A DNA stretch of 16,737 bases, taken from Peptostreptococcaceae bacterium (GTDB taxonomy: Bacteria; Bacillota_A; Clostridia; Peptostreptococcales; Anaerovoracaceae). The translations under genes were made by a program, and so were the position numbers. The stretch lies in NCBI GenBank assembly GCA_016650135.1, contig JAENWH010000012.1, forward strand, positions 1 through 16,737, written 5' to 3'. Each line of letters opens with the position of its first letter. The first letter of the stretch is position 1. Shown here one piece after another: positions 1-6,739 of this stretch. The notes beneath the pieces are model-generated. The model made no database searches. It was not told where the DNA came from and saw nothing but the letters and a program-made list of their open reading frames with translations.

Positions 1-1
1 A

Positions 2-541
2 GGTATTTCCACCCATCACGTTGATGTGGCAGAAGAAATCGTTGATTGCAGAGAATGTGACGTGCTGTTTCCTTTAATTAATTTTAAAAGTCTAGGCATC
101 AGAAATGGTGGTCTTACAGGAACAAAAGAAGCGATGGCTTCAGCAATAAAAAAAGCTGCTGATGCAGGCATAGGCGTATTTACCATGAAAGCCTTTGGCG
201 GAGGCAATTTAACAGGTCATTACATGGAAGCCCTGGACTATGTTTACAGTCTTGACGGAATCAGCTCAGCCATGATAGGTTTTGGTAATAAAAAAGAAGT
301 GGATGATATTATTGATTATCTGGATGGGAAGCTGAAAAAGAATTTCATTCCCGAAATAAAACACAAAAAAATGAATATAGATCAGGGAGACTGTGAAGCC
401 TGCTATGCCTGTATAGAAAAATGCCCAAATCATGCTATTTTTATCAACGAAAAAGGACTGGCTCAGGTGGATCACGATAAATGTCTGACCTGTGGCTACT
501 GCGCCCCTGTTTGCCCCGTCAGGGCTATTATAATGTTCTAG
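2..541 (+). CDS. Aldo/keto reductase with C-terminal 2[4Fe-4S] ferredoxin domain (5' partial)
   Basis: The frame is open from base 2 through a GTG at 26, so the gene begins outside the window; 179 residues remain. The first ~105 residues are the C-terminal part of an aldo/keto reductase barrel: a KAFGGG stretch followed by a SAMIGFGNKKEVDDII segment, which matches the conserved end of the family. After a short linker comes a bacterial ferredoxin domain with two CxxCxxCxxxCP motifs (C131, C134, C137, C141 and C161, C164, C167, C171 in local numbering), enough for two [4Fe-4S] clusters. Such fusions are common in anaerobes and are thought to couple carbonyl or alcohol chemistry to ferredoxin-like electron carriers; the substrate cannot be told. 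It converges on mnmA with only 27 bp between the stops and no visible hairpin. I am confident of the family and unsure of the substrate. Confidence 0.9.
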   Translation, partial: GISTHHVDVAEEIVDCRECDVLFPLINFKSLGIRNGGLTGTKEAMASAIKKAADAGIGVFTMKAFGGGNLTGHYMEALDYVYSLDGISSAMIGFGNKKEVDDIIDYLDGKLKKNFIPEIKHKKMNIDQGDCEACYACIEKCPNHAIFINEKGLAQVDHDKCLTCGYCAPVCPVRAIIMF

Positions 542-568
542 AAAGGTAATCTATCATTGTAACGTTCG

Positions 569-1639
569 TCATATAATAAAACCTCCTCCTATTACCAAAT
601 CATCCTGATAAAATACAATTGACTGACCCGGGGTTACAGCTCTTTGCATTTCTTCAAAATTAGTTTCAATCAATCCGTTTTCTAAAATATTTAAAGTTGC
701 AGACATTGGTTTAGACGCATACCTTATTTTAGCAGTCACGCGGGTTTTATTGTAAATCTCTGGATCTGACCCTTCGGGTAAAACCAAAACATTGTCTTTT
801 GAAATCACTGTTTTTTTGAATAGCTCTTCCTTATCACCTAAGGTTACCGTATTATTATTATGGTTAACCTCAGAAACAAAAACCGGCTTGCCAAAAGTAA
901 TTCCTAATCCTTTTCTTTGGCCAATGGTATAATTTACAAGGCCACCATGCTTTCCTAAATATTCGCCATTCTTATCTATGAATTTTCCGGGGATTGATTT
1001 GTATCCCCTGTTTTTTATATAATTAGCATAGTTTTCATCTTTAGAAATAAAGCATATTTCCTGACTGTCTTTTTGCTCTGAATTGCTTATTTCCTCAGTT
1101 CTCACAATATTTCTGGTTTCTTCCTTATCAGAAATATTATTTAAGGGCAGCAATAATCTTGAAAGGATCTCTTGTCCCAATCGGTAAAGCATATAGGACT
1201 GATCCTTTTTAATGTTTTCTGCCTGCTTTATATAATAGCATCCATTTTTTCCATTAAAATATATGCCTGCATAATGACCGGTTGCAACATAATAAGCCCC
1301 TATTCTATCAGCTTCTTCTATTAACGTTTTGAATTTTACTTCAGGATTGCAAAGTACACAAGGGTTTGGTGTTCTGCCTTCTGTGTACTCCTTACAGAAA
1401 TTGTGAATAACAATATCAGAAAATGACTTGCTGACATTTTTATAAACAAAGTCTATTTCAAGTTGCCGGGCAGTGTATTCAGCTGATTCTGTGCCCTTCC
1501 CTTTTGTCTCATTCACGTCAAAAAACAATCCAGTTACCGTTAATCCTTCTTTTTTCAGCAACAAAGCAGCGGCCGTGCTATCAACACCGCCGCTTAATCC
1601 CAGTAATACTTTTTTTTTATCTAAAGGAACATTTATCAT
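569..1639 (-). CDS. mnmA: tRNA-specific 2-thiouridylase MnmA, CxxC type
   Basis: This protein adenylates and then thiolates U34 of the tRNAs for Lys, Glu and Gln in the cytoplasm. It has 356 residues, normal for the family. The PP-loop SGGVDS is at residues 16-21, GRTPNPCVLCN at 88-98, ATGHY at 119-123, and the second catalytic cysteine, C196, lies in DSQEICFI. In E. coli the equivalent motif reads NPDxLC, with Asp; here it is C94-x2-C97, so with C196 three cysteines are available. That pattern is associated with [4Fe-4S]-dependent tRNA thiolases. The start ATG lies 2 bp after the iscU stop and is served by a GAGGG inside the end of iscU. It is the last gene of the iscS-iscU-mnmA operon, which supplies its sulfur donor and possibly its cluster. 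Family confidence is high; cluster dependence is inferred. Confidence 0.96.
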   Translation of the reverse strand: MINVPLDKKKVLLGLSGGVDSTAAALLLKKEGLTVTGLFFDVNETKGKGTESAEYTARQLEIDFVYKNVSKSFSDIVIHNFCKEYTEGRTPNPCVLCNPEVKFKTLIEEADRIGAYYVATGHYAGIYFNGKNGCYYIKQAENIKKDQSYMLYRLGQEILSRLLLPLNNISDKEETRNIVRTEEISNSEQKDSQEICFISKDENYANYIKNRGYKSIPGKFIDKNGEYLGKHGGLVNYTIGQRKGLGITFGKPVFVSEVNHNNNTVTLGDKEELFKKTVISKDNVLVLPEGSDPEIYNKTRVTAKIRYASKPMSATLNILENGLIETNFEEMQRAVTPGQSIVFYQDDLVIGGGFII

Positions 1640-1641
1640 AA

Positions 1642-2091
1642 TTAACCCTCTGTGTCACAAGTGTCGTTTTCATCTTCCTCATTGTTTGGATCAAAACCTT
1701 CTAAACCGGCATATACTTTACCATTTTTTTTAGCAAAATCATAAATGGCAGCTTTAATAGCATGATCTGCTAAAACAGAGCAATGAATCTTTACTGCAGG
1801 CAAACCTCCAAGTTCAGTAACAATTTGCTTATTTGTTATAGCTAAAGCCTGATCAATCGTTTTACCTATAATCATATCTGTTGCAACACTGGAAGATGCA
1901 ATGGCTGAGCCACAGCCAAAAGTTTTAAATTTTGCATCCTTAATTATGTCATCCTGAACTCTGATAGAAATTTGCATCATGTCACCGCATACGGGACTAC
2001 CATAAGTACCAATGCCATCTGGATTCTCAAGTTCTCCAATATTATGGGGATTCATAAAATGATCCATTACTTTATCATTATACATTGCCAT
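1642..2091 (-). CDS. iscU: Fe-S cluster assembly scaffold IscU/NifU N-terminal type
   Basis: This 149-residue scaffold assembles [2Fe-2S] and [4Fe-4S] clusters on three cysteines and passes them to target proteins. The ligands are visible: C35 in the VCGD motif, with D37 next to it as in all IscU proteins, C60 in FGCGSAIASSS, and C104 in LPAVKIHCS. The LPAVK stretch resembles the LPPVK chaperone-binding site of IscU, although no hscA or hscB is nearby. The C-terminal ~20 residues are very acidic (NNEEDENDTC), an extension beyond the scaffold fold. It lies between iscS, which ends 6 bp upstream, and mnmA, 2 bp downstream, so all three are co-transcribed. There is no NifU C-terminal domain. It could be labelled NifU-like or IscU; the fold is the same. 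Confidence 0.95.
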   Translation of the reverse strand: MAMYNDKVMDHFMNPHNIGELENPDGIGTYGSPVCGDMMQISIRVQDDIIKDAKFKTFGCGSAIASSSVATDMIIGKTIDQALAITNKQIVTELGGLPAVKIHCSVLADHAIKAAIYDFAKKNGKVYAGLEGFDPNNEEDENDTCDTEG

Positions 2092-2097
2092 TATTAA

Positions 2098-3267
2098 CTA
2101 CCAACCTTTCGCTTTTGAAACCGAAGAAATTGCTCTCAATTTAGCAACAACTTCAATCAGTTTTTCTACCACATAATCTATATCCTCTTTTGTTGTAGGA
2201 TCCCCAATTGAAAATCTGAGTGATCCATGTATCTTCTCAACCGGTACACCAAGACAAGTCAAAACATGTGACGGTGTTAACGATGCAGAAGAACAAGCGG
2301 AACCGGTTGAAACAGAAATCCCTAATAAATCCAGGTACAGAAGCATCGCTTCTCCTTCAATGAATTCAAAAGTAATGTTTGCATTACCTGGATGCCTGGA
2401 TTCCCTGCTGCCGTTTAAAAAAACATCCTCAATTTTTTCAAAAACCTGATCAATGAAATAATTTCTAAGTTCCGTCACCTTAGCAATATGATTCTCTAAA
2501 TTCTGTTCTGCAAGTTCAGCTGCTTTGCCAAATCCGACAATTCCGGTTAAATTCTCGGTGCCGGCTCTTCTTTTATTTTCTTGGGCACCTCCGTGCATAA
2601 AACTGGAAATTTTAGTTCCTTTTTTAATATATAAAGCGCCAATGCCTTTTGGCCCATAAATTTTATGCCCGGATATAGACATTAGATCAACGCCAAACTC
2701 CTTCACGTTGATTTTAACATTACCCAATGCCTGGACGGCATCAGTATGAAATATTACATTCTTTGATTTTGTGATTCTGCATAGTTCTTTTATATCCTGT
2801 ATCGTTCCAACTTCATTATTGACATACATTATACTTACAAGAATGGTTTTGTCAGTAATGGCATTTTTTAAATCTTCTGTTCTTACTCTTCCTTCTTTGT
2901 CTACCGGCAAAAATGTTATTTCATAACCGTTTTTAGCAAGATATTCACAAGAATGTAAAACAGCATGATGCTCAATTCCAGTTGTGATGATATGATTTCC
3001 TTTAGATTTTAATGCATCAGCAATACCAATAATCGCCCAGTCATCTGCCTCTGTTCCTGAGGAAGTGAAAAATATTTCATTTTCATCAGCGCCAATTAAA
3101 GATGACACTTTACTCCTGGCTTTCGTAATTGCCTCCTTAGAAATAGCTCCCTTTGTATACACACTCGATGGATTCCCAAAATTTTCAGAAAAATAAGGAA
3201 TCATCTCTTTCAAAACTTCTTCCTTTACCGGCGTGGTTGCGGAATAGTCTAGATAAACCTGTCTCAT
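2098..3267 (-). CDS. iscS: Cysteine desulfurase IscS/NifS family
   Basis: This is a PLP-dependent cysteine desulfurase of 389 residues. It converts cysteine to alanine and carries the sulfur as an enzyme persulfide to IscU and MnmA. The N-terminal YLDYSATTP is the family signature. The cofactor-contacting H100-H101, D177 in FHTDAVQA and the Schiff-base lysine K202 in SGHKIYGPKG are all present. The active-site cysteine C325 lies in VSTGSACSSA, in the long flexible loop of the IscS (group I) type. The start ATG follows AAGGAG by about 6 nt. It is the first gene of the operon, with a TATAAT box ~40 bp upstream. Such genes are often called nifS in anaerobes; without a nif cluster nearby, a housekeeping role is more likely. 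Confidence 0.95.
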   Translation of the reverse strand: MRQVYLDYSATTPVKEEVLKEMIPYFSENFGNPSSVYTKGAISKEAITKARSKVSSLIGADENEIFFTSSGTEADDWAIIGIADALKSKGNHIITTGIEHHAVLHSCEYLAKNGYEITFLPVDKEGRVRTEDLKNAITDKTILVSIMYVNNEVGTIQDIKELCRITKSKNVIFHTDAVQALGNVKINVKEFGVDLMSISGHKIYGPKGIGALYIKKGTKISSFMHGGAQENKRRAGTENLTGIVGFGKAAELAEQNLENHIAKVTELRNYFIDQVFEKIEDVFLNGSRESRHPGNANITFEFIEGEAMLLYLDLLGISVSTGSACSSASLTPSHVLTCLGVPVEKIHGSLRFSIGDPTTKEDIDYVVEKLIEVVAKLRAISSVSKAKGW

Positions 3268-3308
3268 ATATTCTCCTTTTGATTCGAATTAGTTCAATAA
3301 CTTTAAGT

Positions 3309-3337
3309 ATTATACCAACTTTACCAAATAATTAAAC
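3309..3337 (-). promoter_or_regulatory. Promoter of iscS-iscU-mnmA
   Basis: On the minus strand a perfect -10 TATAAT lies at 3309-3314. At 17 nt spacing the -35 is GTTTAA (3332-3337), a poor match. The predicted start near 3302 gives a ~35-nt leader. The weak -35 sits inside an inverted repeat, which suggests control by a DNA-binding protein. Confidence 0.6.
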
Positions 3338-3349
3338 AGTATTGGTAAA
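3320..3349. promoter_or_regulatory. Inverted repeat flanking the iscS -35 box (candidate operator)
   Basis: TTTACCAA (3320-3327) and TTGGTAAA (3342-3349) are perfect 8-bp inverted arms separated by 14 bp. One arm lies in the -10/-35 spacer and the other just upstream of the -35. It does not match the E. coli IscR type 1 site. No regulator gene lies beside it. Confidence 0.45.
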
Positions 3350-3390
3350 AATAATTATTTCTGTGCTAAAATCAGCAAATTTTATTTTAA

Positions 3391-3446
3391 CAAAACAAAT
3401 ATAAAAAAACATTCTGCAAATAGAATGCTTTTTTATATTTGTTTTG
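3391..3446 (-). terminator. Rho-independent terminator after the DUF896 gene
   Basis: Two 25-nt arms (3391-3415 and 3422-3446) pair with one mismatch around a 6-nt loop. Read on the minus strand, a GCATTCT/AGAATGT core is followed by seven T residues. It begins 2 bp after the DUF896 stop codon and insulates iscS from it. The plus-strand reading also ends in a T run, but no plus-strand gene is upstream. Confidence 0.85.
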
Positions 3447-3447
3447 A

Positions 3448-3654
3448 TTAATTTTTGCTTTTTTTACAATTATCGTCCTTAATATCATCTACAAATTTAA
3501 TGTTTTCAAGATGACCTTTAAAATGTTCTCTGAATTTCACAAGGTACTCTTCTCTCAATATTTTTTGTTCTGCCTTTTCTTCATCAGTCAGACCTTCACT
3601 CTTGCATTTTCTGGCAAGAACATTAATTCTATCCATTTTTTCTTTAATCAGCAT
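3448..3654 (-). CDS. DUF896 (YnzC/UPF0291 family) small protein
   Basis: This is a 68-residue, highly charged protein without membrane segments. Its first ~57 residues match the DUF896/UPF0291 family: MDRINVLARKCKSEGLTDEE, then EQKILREEYLVKFREHFKGH, the helical hairpin known from Bacillus YnzC. The Lys/Asn-rich end (DDNCKKSKN) is not conserved. The family's biochemical role is unknown. In Bacillus subtilis ynzC sits in the SOS-induced yneA operon, so a link to DNA damage or division is possible but unproven here. The ATG has AAAGG about 9 nt upstream. The gene has its own near-consensus promoter, a perfect palindrome at the transcription start and a strong terminator, so it is a monocistronic regulated unit. 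Confidence 0.85.
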   Translation of the reverse strand: MLIKEKMDRINVLARKCKSEGLTDEEKAEQKILREEYLVKFREHFKGHLENIKFVDDIKDDNCKKSKN

Positions 3655-3666
3655 ATTTATGTTACC

Positions 3667-3688
3667 TTTCTAACAAACCTGTTAGAAA
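3667..3688. promoter_or_regulatory. Perfect palindrome over the DUF896 transcription start (candidate operator)
   Basis: TTTCTAACA (3667-3675), a 4-bp spacer and TGTTAGAAA (3680-3688) form a perfect 22-bp inverted repeat. It begins 1 bp downstream of the -10 box and covers the expected start at about 3683, the usual place for a repressor. It differs from the Gram-positive LexA box (CGAAC-N4-GTTCG) in bases and half-site spacing. Confidence 0.55.
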
Positions 3689-3689
3689 T

Positions 3690-3718
3690 ATTATACTAAA
3701 AATTCGCTGTAATCTCAA
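3690..3718 (-). promoter_or_regulatory. Sigma-A-type promoter of the DUF896 gene
   Basis: Minus strand: -35 TTGAGA (3713-3718), 17-nt spacer, -10 TATAAT (3690-3695). One mismatch from consensus. The leader is ~30 nt. Confidence 0.75.
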
Positions 3719-3722
3719 GTCA

Positions 3723-3772
3723 AATTTAATAGATTTAAAGGCTTGTATGAATTTTATAGATTTAAAGTCTTG
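3723..3772. repeat. Two 23-bp direct repeats between the arsA-like gene and the DUF896 promoter
   Basis: Copies at 3723-3745 and 3750-3772 differ at two positions and are spaced 27 bp apart. Their core is ATAGATTTAAAG followed by one variable base and CTTG. They lie upstream of the DUF896 -35 box (3713-3718) and beyond the stop of the ArsA-like gene, so they could be regulator sites or part of that transcript's 3' end. Confidence 0.7.
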
Positions 3773-3788
3773 AAACCATTTTACTCAC

Positions 3789-4700
3789 TTATATTATAAA
3801 ATATTCTGCCAGACGATCAATTGTATTCTTATTCATATCACTATCTAATAATGGGATTTTAATAAAGGTTTTACCTGAAAACTCATTTTCAATATCCTTC
3901 ATGTATTTTTGCTCTTGTTTTTTCTTTTTCAGCCAAAAATCTTTATCAATTTCTTCAGGCAAAATTCGGTTGATAACCAGAGTTTCAACGGGAATATTGA
4001 AATTTTCAAGCATTTTAATAGCTTTTTTAGTTTCTTCAATTGGAAGTTGCTCTGCATTAATAACAAATCGTATTGTCAGGTTATTACCATCGTTAAAGAT
4101 TTTTTTGATAATTCCAAATCGTTCACGCCTTTTTTCTAAAATTTCTAAAACAGGATCTTTTTCCTTATACTTTCTTTTCACCATATTGTTCATATTTACA
4201 ATAGATTTACGCCTTTTTATAAGTGAACCCATCCATCCCTCTAAAAGATCTGGTAACGTTAGAATTCTCAATGTGTGTCCAGTGGGAGCTGTATCAAAAA
4301 TCATGATATCATAAACATCAAATTTTTCTATTATAATTTCAGCCATTTTATCAAACAATGCGGATTCATGCGTTCCTGGAGATACAATTGCTGCGTCAAG
4401 CTGGCTATTAATTTCATCCACAATAACATTCGAAAGAATTGTTCTCATATTCTCACGAATCCGGTTGATATACAATTCCGCTTCATACTCTGGATCAATT
4501 TCCAAGCCATCTAAATTTTCTCTGATTTTTGTTATCTTCTTACCTATTTTCATTCCTAGAACATCAGAAATAGAATGGGCCGGATCTGTTGATATCAAAA
4601 GCGTTTTCAGACCTTTATTCGCATAATTAATGCTATTTGCAGTTGAACAAGTCGTTTTGCCAACGCCACCTTTTCCTCCATAAAAAATTATTTTTGCCAT
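3789..4700 (-). CDS. ArsA/Get3-family ATPase
   Basis: This 303-residue soluble ATPase belongs to the deviant Walker A (SIMIBI) class. Visible motifs: KGGVGKTT at 10-17, STDPAHS at 37-43 (A loop), SPGTHESALFDKM at 108-119 (switch I region) and DTAPTGHTLRIL at 136-147 (switch II). It is a single ATPase unit of Get3 size, half the length of E. coli ArsA. It has only one cysteine (C18) and lacks arsenite-binding cysteines, and no ars genes are nearby, so arsenic export is unlikely. Relatives chaperone membrane or metal proteins. A TTG at 4713-4715 extends the frame, but ATG at 4700 is preferred because GGGGGA precedes it at a proper distance. It lies 18 bp after the 95-aa gene and is the last gene of the cstA operon. 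Confidence 0.88.
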   Translation of the reverse strand: MAKIIFYGGKGGVGKTTCSTANSINYANKGLKTLLISTDPAHSISDVLGMKIGKKITKIRENLDGLEIDPEYEAELYINRIRENMRTILSNVIVDEINSQLDAAIVSPGTHESALFDKMAEIIIEKFDVYDIMIFDTAPTGHTLRILTLPDLLEGWMGSLIKRRKSIVNMNNMVKRKYKEKDPVLEILEKRRERFGIIKKIFNDGNNLTIRFVINAEQLPIEETKKAIKMLENFNIPVETLVINRILPEEIDKDFWLKKKKQEQKYMKDIENEFSGKTFIKIPLLDSDMNKNTIDRLAEYFII

Positions 4701-4718
4701 TATATCCCCCGTCAAATA

Positions 4719-5006
4719 TCATGGATCCAAGTTATATTTAGCCCAACGTTCTTCCCAAACAGACTTTCTCTTATCCATGCGTTTATCCCAATCTTCTATT
4801 TCATCAATCAGGAATGGTAATAGTTCTAACGTATAATAACTGATTGGCAAAGGTATCCCAAGCTGATCAGAATAACAAATCAATATGAAATTATCCATAT
4901 CATTTTTTGTTTCAGCATCAAGCAGTTCATAAGCATTCCCCTTAAAATCCGTGGCGCCCTTAAAGAACAACCCAAAATTCAGAAAAAATTGTTTAAGTCT
5001 ATCCAT
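4719..5006 (-). CDS. Unknown 95-aa soluble protein between cstA and the ArsA-like gene
   Basis: I cannot name this family with confidence. The 95 residues have a hydrophobic start (LKQFFLNFGLFFKGA), a central ILICYSDQLGIPLPISYYTLELLP segment with prolines, and a charged, Trp-rich end (DEIEDWDKRMDKRKSVWEERWAKYNLDP). There is no convincing membrane span, and the only cysteine is in the centre. The ATG follows AAGGTG by 7 nt. It sits immediately after cstA, the place taken in many bacteria by the small YbdD/YjiX proteins needed for CstA/BtsT transport, and 18 bp before the ArsA-like ATPase. A role as an accessory to either neighbour is an inference from position only. It may be distantly related to the small CstA-linked proteins called cory-CC-star, but it lacks a Cys-Cys end. 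Confidence 0.8.
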   Translation of the reverse strand: MDRLKQFFLNFGLFFKGATDFKGNAYELLDAETKNDMDNFILICYSDQLGIPLPISYYTLELLPFLIDEIEDWDKRMDKRKSVWEERWAKYNLDP

Positions 5007-5024
5007 CTATTTCACCTTATTATT

Positions 5025-5055
5025 GAATAGAGAGAAGCAAAGCTTCTCTCTATTC
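5025..5055. promoter_or_regulatory. 14-bp perfect hairpin in the cstA/95-aa intergenic gap
   Basis: Arms 5025-5038 and 5042-5055 pair perfectly around a 3-nt loop. Read with the operon (minus strand), it is followed by CAATAATAAGG, not a T run, and the ribosome binding site of the next gene begins ~7 nt later. It therefore does not look like an intrinsic terminator and is better explained as an intercistronic stabilising or processing hairpin. Confidence 0.65.
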
Positions 5056-5076
5056 ATACTATTTGTTAAAATTATC

Positions 5077-6702
5077 TTACTTTATATCTTCTTGAATTTC
5101 TGTAACTTTAAAAGCCTTTTGAGATTCAATAATCAGTATTATCGCAAGAATGAATAATATTACAGCAAATACTAATATAACTGGATTAGCTAAATTCGCC
5201 ATTATTAACAGTACTAAAGCTGATAAAGTTACTGCGAACATGAAAATCATTGGATATATCGCCATTTTGTAGCTTCTTCCAGTTTGTTTCAACCAAACAG
5301 CCAATGATAATAATGCCAATGCTGCAAGCAATTGGTTTGCTGAACCAAATATTGGCCATATCAGCTCGTACCCTTTGAACGCCAATGCGCCGCTAAGAAC
5401 AACTGTAACTAATGTTGAAACATATTTATTTGTCATTATGTTAACAGCAGATTTAGCAGTATTACTTTTTTGAGAGTCTACCATAAAGAATTCCTGTAAA
5501 ATAAACCTTGCTAACCGAGTTGCAGTATCTAAAGTAGTTAGCGCAAATGCAGCGATTGCCAAAGTAACAAAGTTTTTAGCAATTATAAATGGAATTCCGA
5601 TAGATGACATAAAAGTACCAATTCCATCTGCAAATACATTTAAAGCACCACCTGCTGAACTTAAATCAGCCAATTTAGTTGACGTAAGGTAAGCTGCAGT
5701 TATTATTGCTAAGGTAGCTAAAACACCCTCAATCAGCATTGAACCATAACCTATAAGCTTAATATCTGATTCATTATCCAATTGCTTAGAAGTTGTGCCT
5801 GAAGCAACCAGTGAGTGGAATCCCGAAACTGCTCCACAAGCTATTGTGATAAAGAGAATTGGGAACATATAATTTGTGCCGACTTTAAAACTTGTAAATG
5901 CAGGCAATTGAATTTCTGGTCTCAAGAAAAGCAACCCCAAAATACCACCAGCTAACATTGCATATAAAAGAAATGAGTTCAAATAATCTCTAGGTTGTAA
6001 TAAAATCCAAACCGGCGTAATCGAAGCAATAAATACATAACCCAATAAAATAATCATCCAGGCTTGTATACTTAAATTAAGCGGGAATAAAACACCAATC
6101 CAAACACATACAGCCAAACCTACCACACCTATAATGGTCCCAAGCAATAAGGAAAGGCCTCGTCTATAAACTGCATATCCAAAACCTACAGCAAGAACCA
6201 TAAATAAAAGTGAAGAAGTAGCAGCCTCTGGCGTCGAAACAAATGCTGCAGCAACTATATTAGCAAATGCTGCAACAACAAGTATCAATGTTAACCAGGC
6301 AAAAATTGAGAATAATTTTTTACCTTTTGAACCCATAGTTTCACCAATAACTTCGCCGATTGATCTACCATTATGACGTACTGATGCAAATAACGATCCC
6401 ATATCGTGTACTCCACCAAAAAATACTGATCCAACAACTATCCATAGAAGGACAGGAACCCATCCAAACATAGCCGCTACGATAGGCCCTACAATCGGAC
6501 CAGCACCAGCAATCGATGCAAAATGGTGCCCTAACAGGACAGGCGCTTTTGCAGGAACGTAATCAACACCATCACTCATTGTTTTTGCTGGTGTTTTTCT
6601 GGTGGGATCAATACCCCACTTCTTAACCAGCCAACCTCCATATGTAATATAAGCTATAATAAAAATTATAATACTGAAAGCTATTAACCATACTGAATTC
6701 AT
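5077..6702 (-). CDS. cstA: CstA-family peptide/pyruvate transporter
   Basis: This is an integral membrane transporter of 541 residues with many hydrophobic spans. The family signature is clear: a first membrane segment at ~4-22, then DGVDYVPAKAPVLLGHHFASIAGAGPIVGP at 44-73, followed by GGVHDMGSLFASVRHNGRSIGE at 96-117. CstA and its relative BtsT import peptides or pyruvate during carbon limitation in enteric bacteria. This version is about 150 residues shorter than E. coli CstA, as is usual for Clostridia. The start has a strong AAGGAGG 8 nt upstream. It is the second gene of a likely four-gene operon, followed by a 95-aa protein and an ArsA-like ATPase. The substrate in this organism is not shown by the sequence; an acetogen or fermenter could use it for pyruvate or peptides. 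Confidence 0.93.
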   Translation of the reverse strand: MNSVWLIAFSIIIFIIAYITYGGWLVKKWGIDPTRKTPAKTMSDGVDYVPAKAPVLLGHHFASIAGAGPIVGPIVAAMFGWVPVLLWIVVGSVFFGGVHDMGSLFASVRHNGRSIGEVIGETMGSKGKKLFSIFAWLTLILVVAAFANIVAAAFVSTPEAATSSLLFMVLAVGFGYAVYRRGLSLLLGTIIGVVGLAVCVWIGVLFPLNLSIQAWMIILLGYVFIASITPVWILLQPRDYLNSFLLYAMLAGGILGLLFLRPEIQLPAFTSFKVGTNYMFPILFITIACGAVSGFHSLVASGTTSKQLDNESDIKLIGYGSMLIEGVLATLAIITAAYLTSTKLADLSSAGGALNVFADGIGTFMSSIGIPFIIAKNFVTLAIAAFALTTLDTATRLARFILQEFFMVDSQKSNTAKSAVNIMTNKYVSTLVTVVLSGALAFKGYELIWPIFGSANQLLAALALLSLAVWLKQTGRSYKMAIYPMIFMFAVTLSALVLLIMANLANPVILVFAVILFILAIILIIESQKAFKVTEIQEDIK

Positions 6703-6739
6703 TTTGTTTCCTCCTTATTGATAAAGTATATAATTAGAG

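Noticed and set aside
3667..3688. Canonical LexA (SOS) box upstream of the DUF896 gene.
   Set aside because: The half-sites are CTAAC/GTTAG with a 6-bp gap, not CGAAC-N4-GTTCG. It is reported as an unassigned palindrome instead.
3901..4314. Plus-strand ORF of 137 codons opposite the ArsA-like gene.
   Set aside because: Its translation is Phe/Ser/Ile-rich shadow sequence in a region where the minus strand encodes a clear ATPase.
3789..4715. Arsenite efflux ATPase ArsA.
   Set aside because: It is half the ArsA length, lacks the metalloid-binding cysteines, and no arsB, arsD or arsR is nearby; called only as ArsA/Get3 family.
6703..6739. Separate promoter for cstA (TATACT on the minus strand).
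   Set aside because: The -10 is reasonable, but no acceptable -35 lies at 16-18 nt, and the upstream promoter at 7369-7397 explains the operon.
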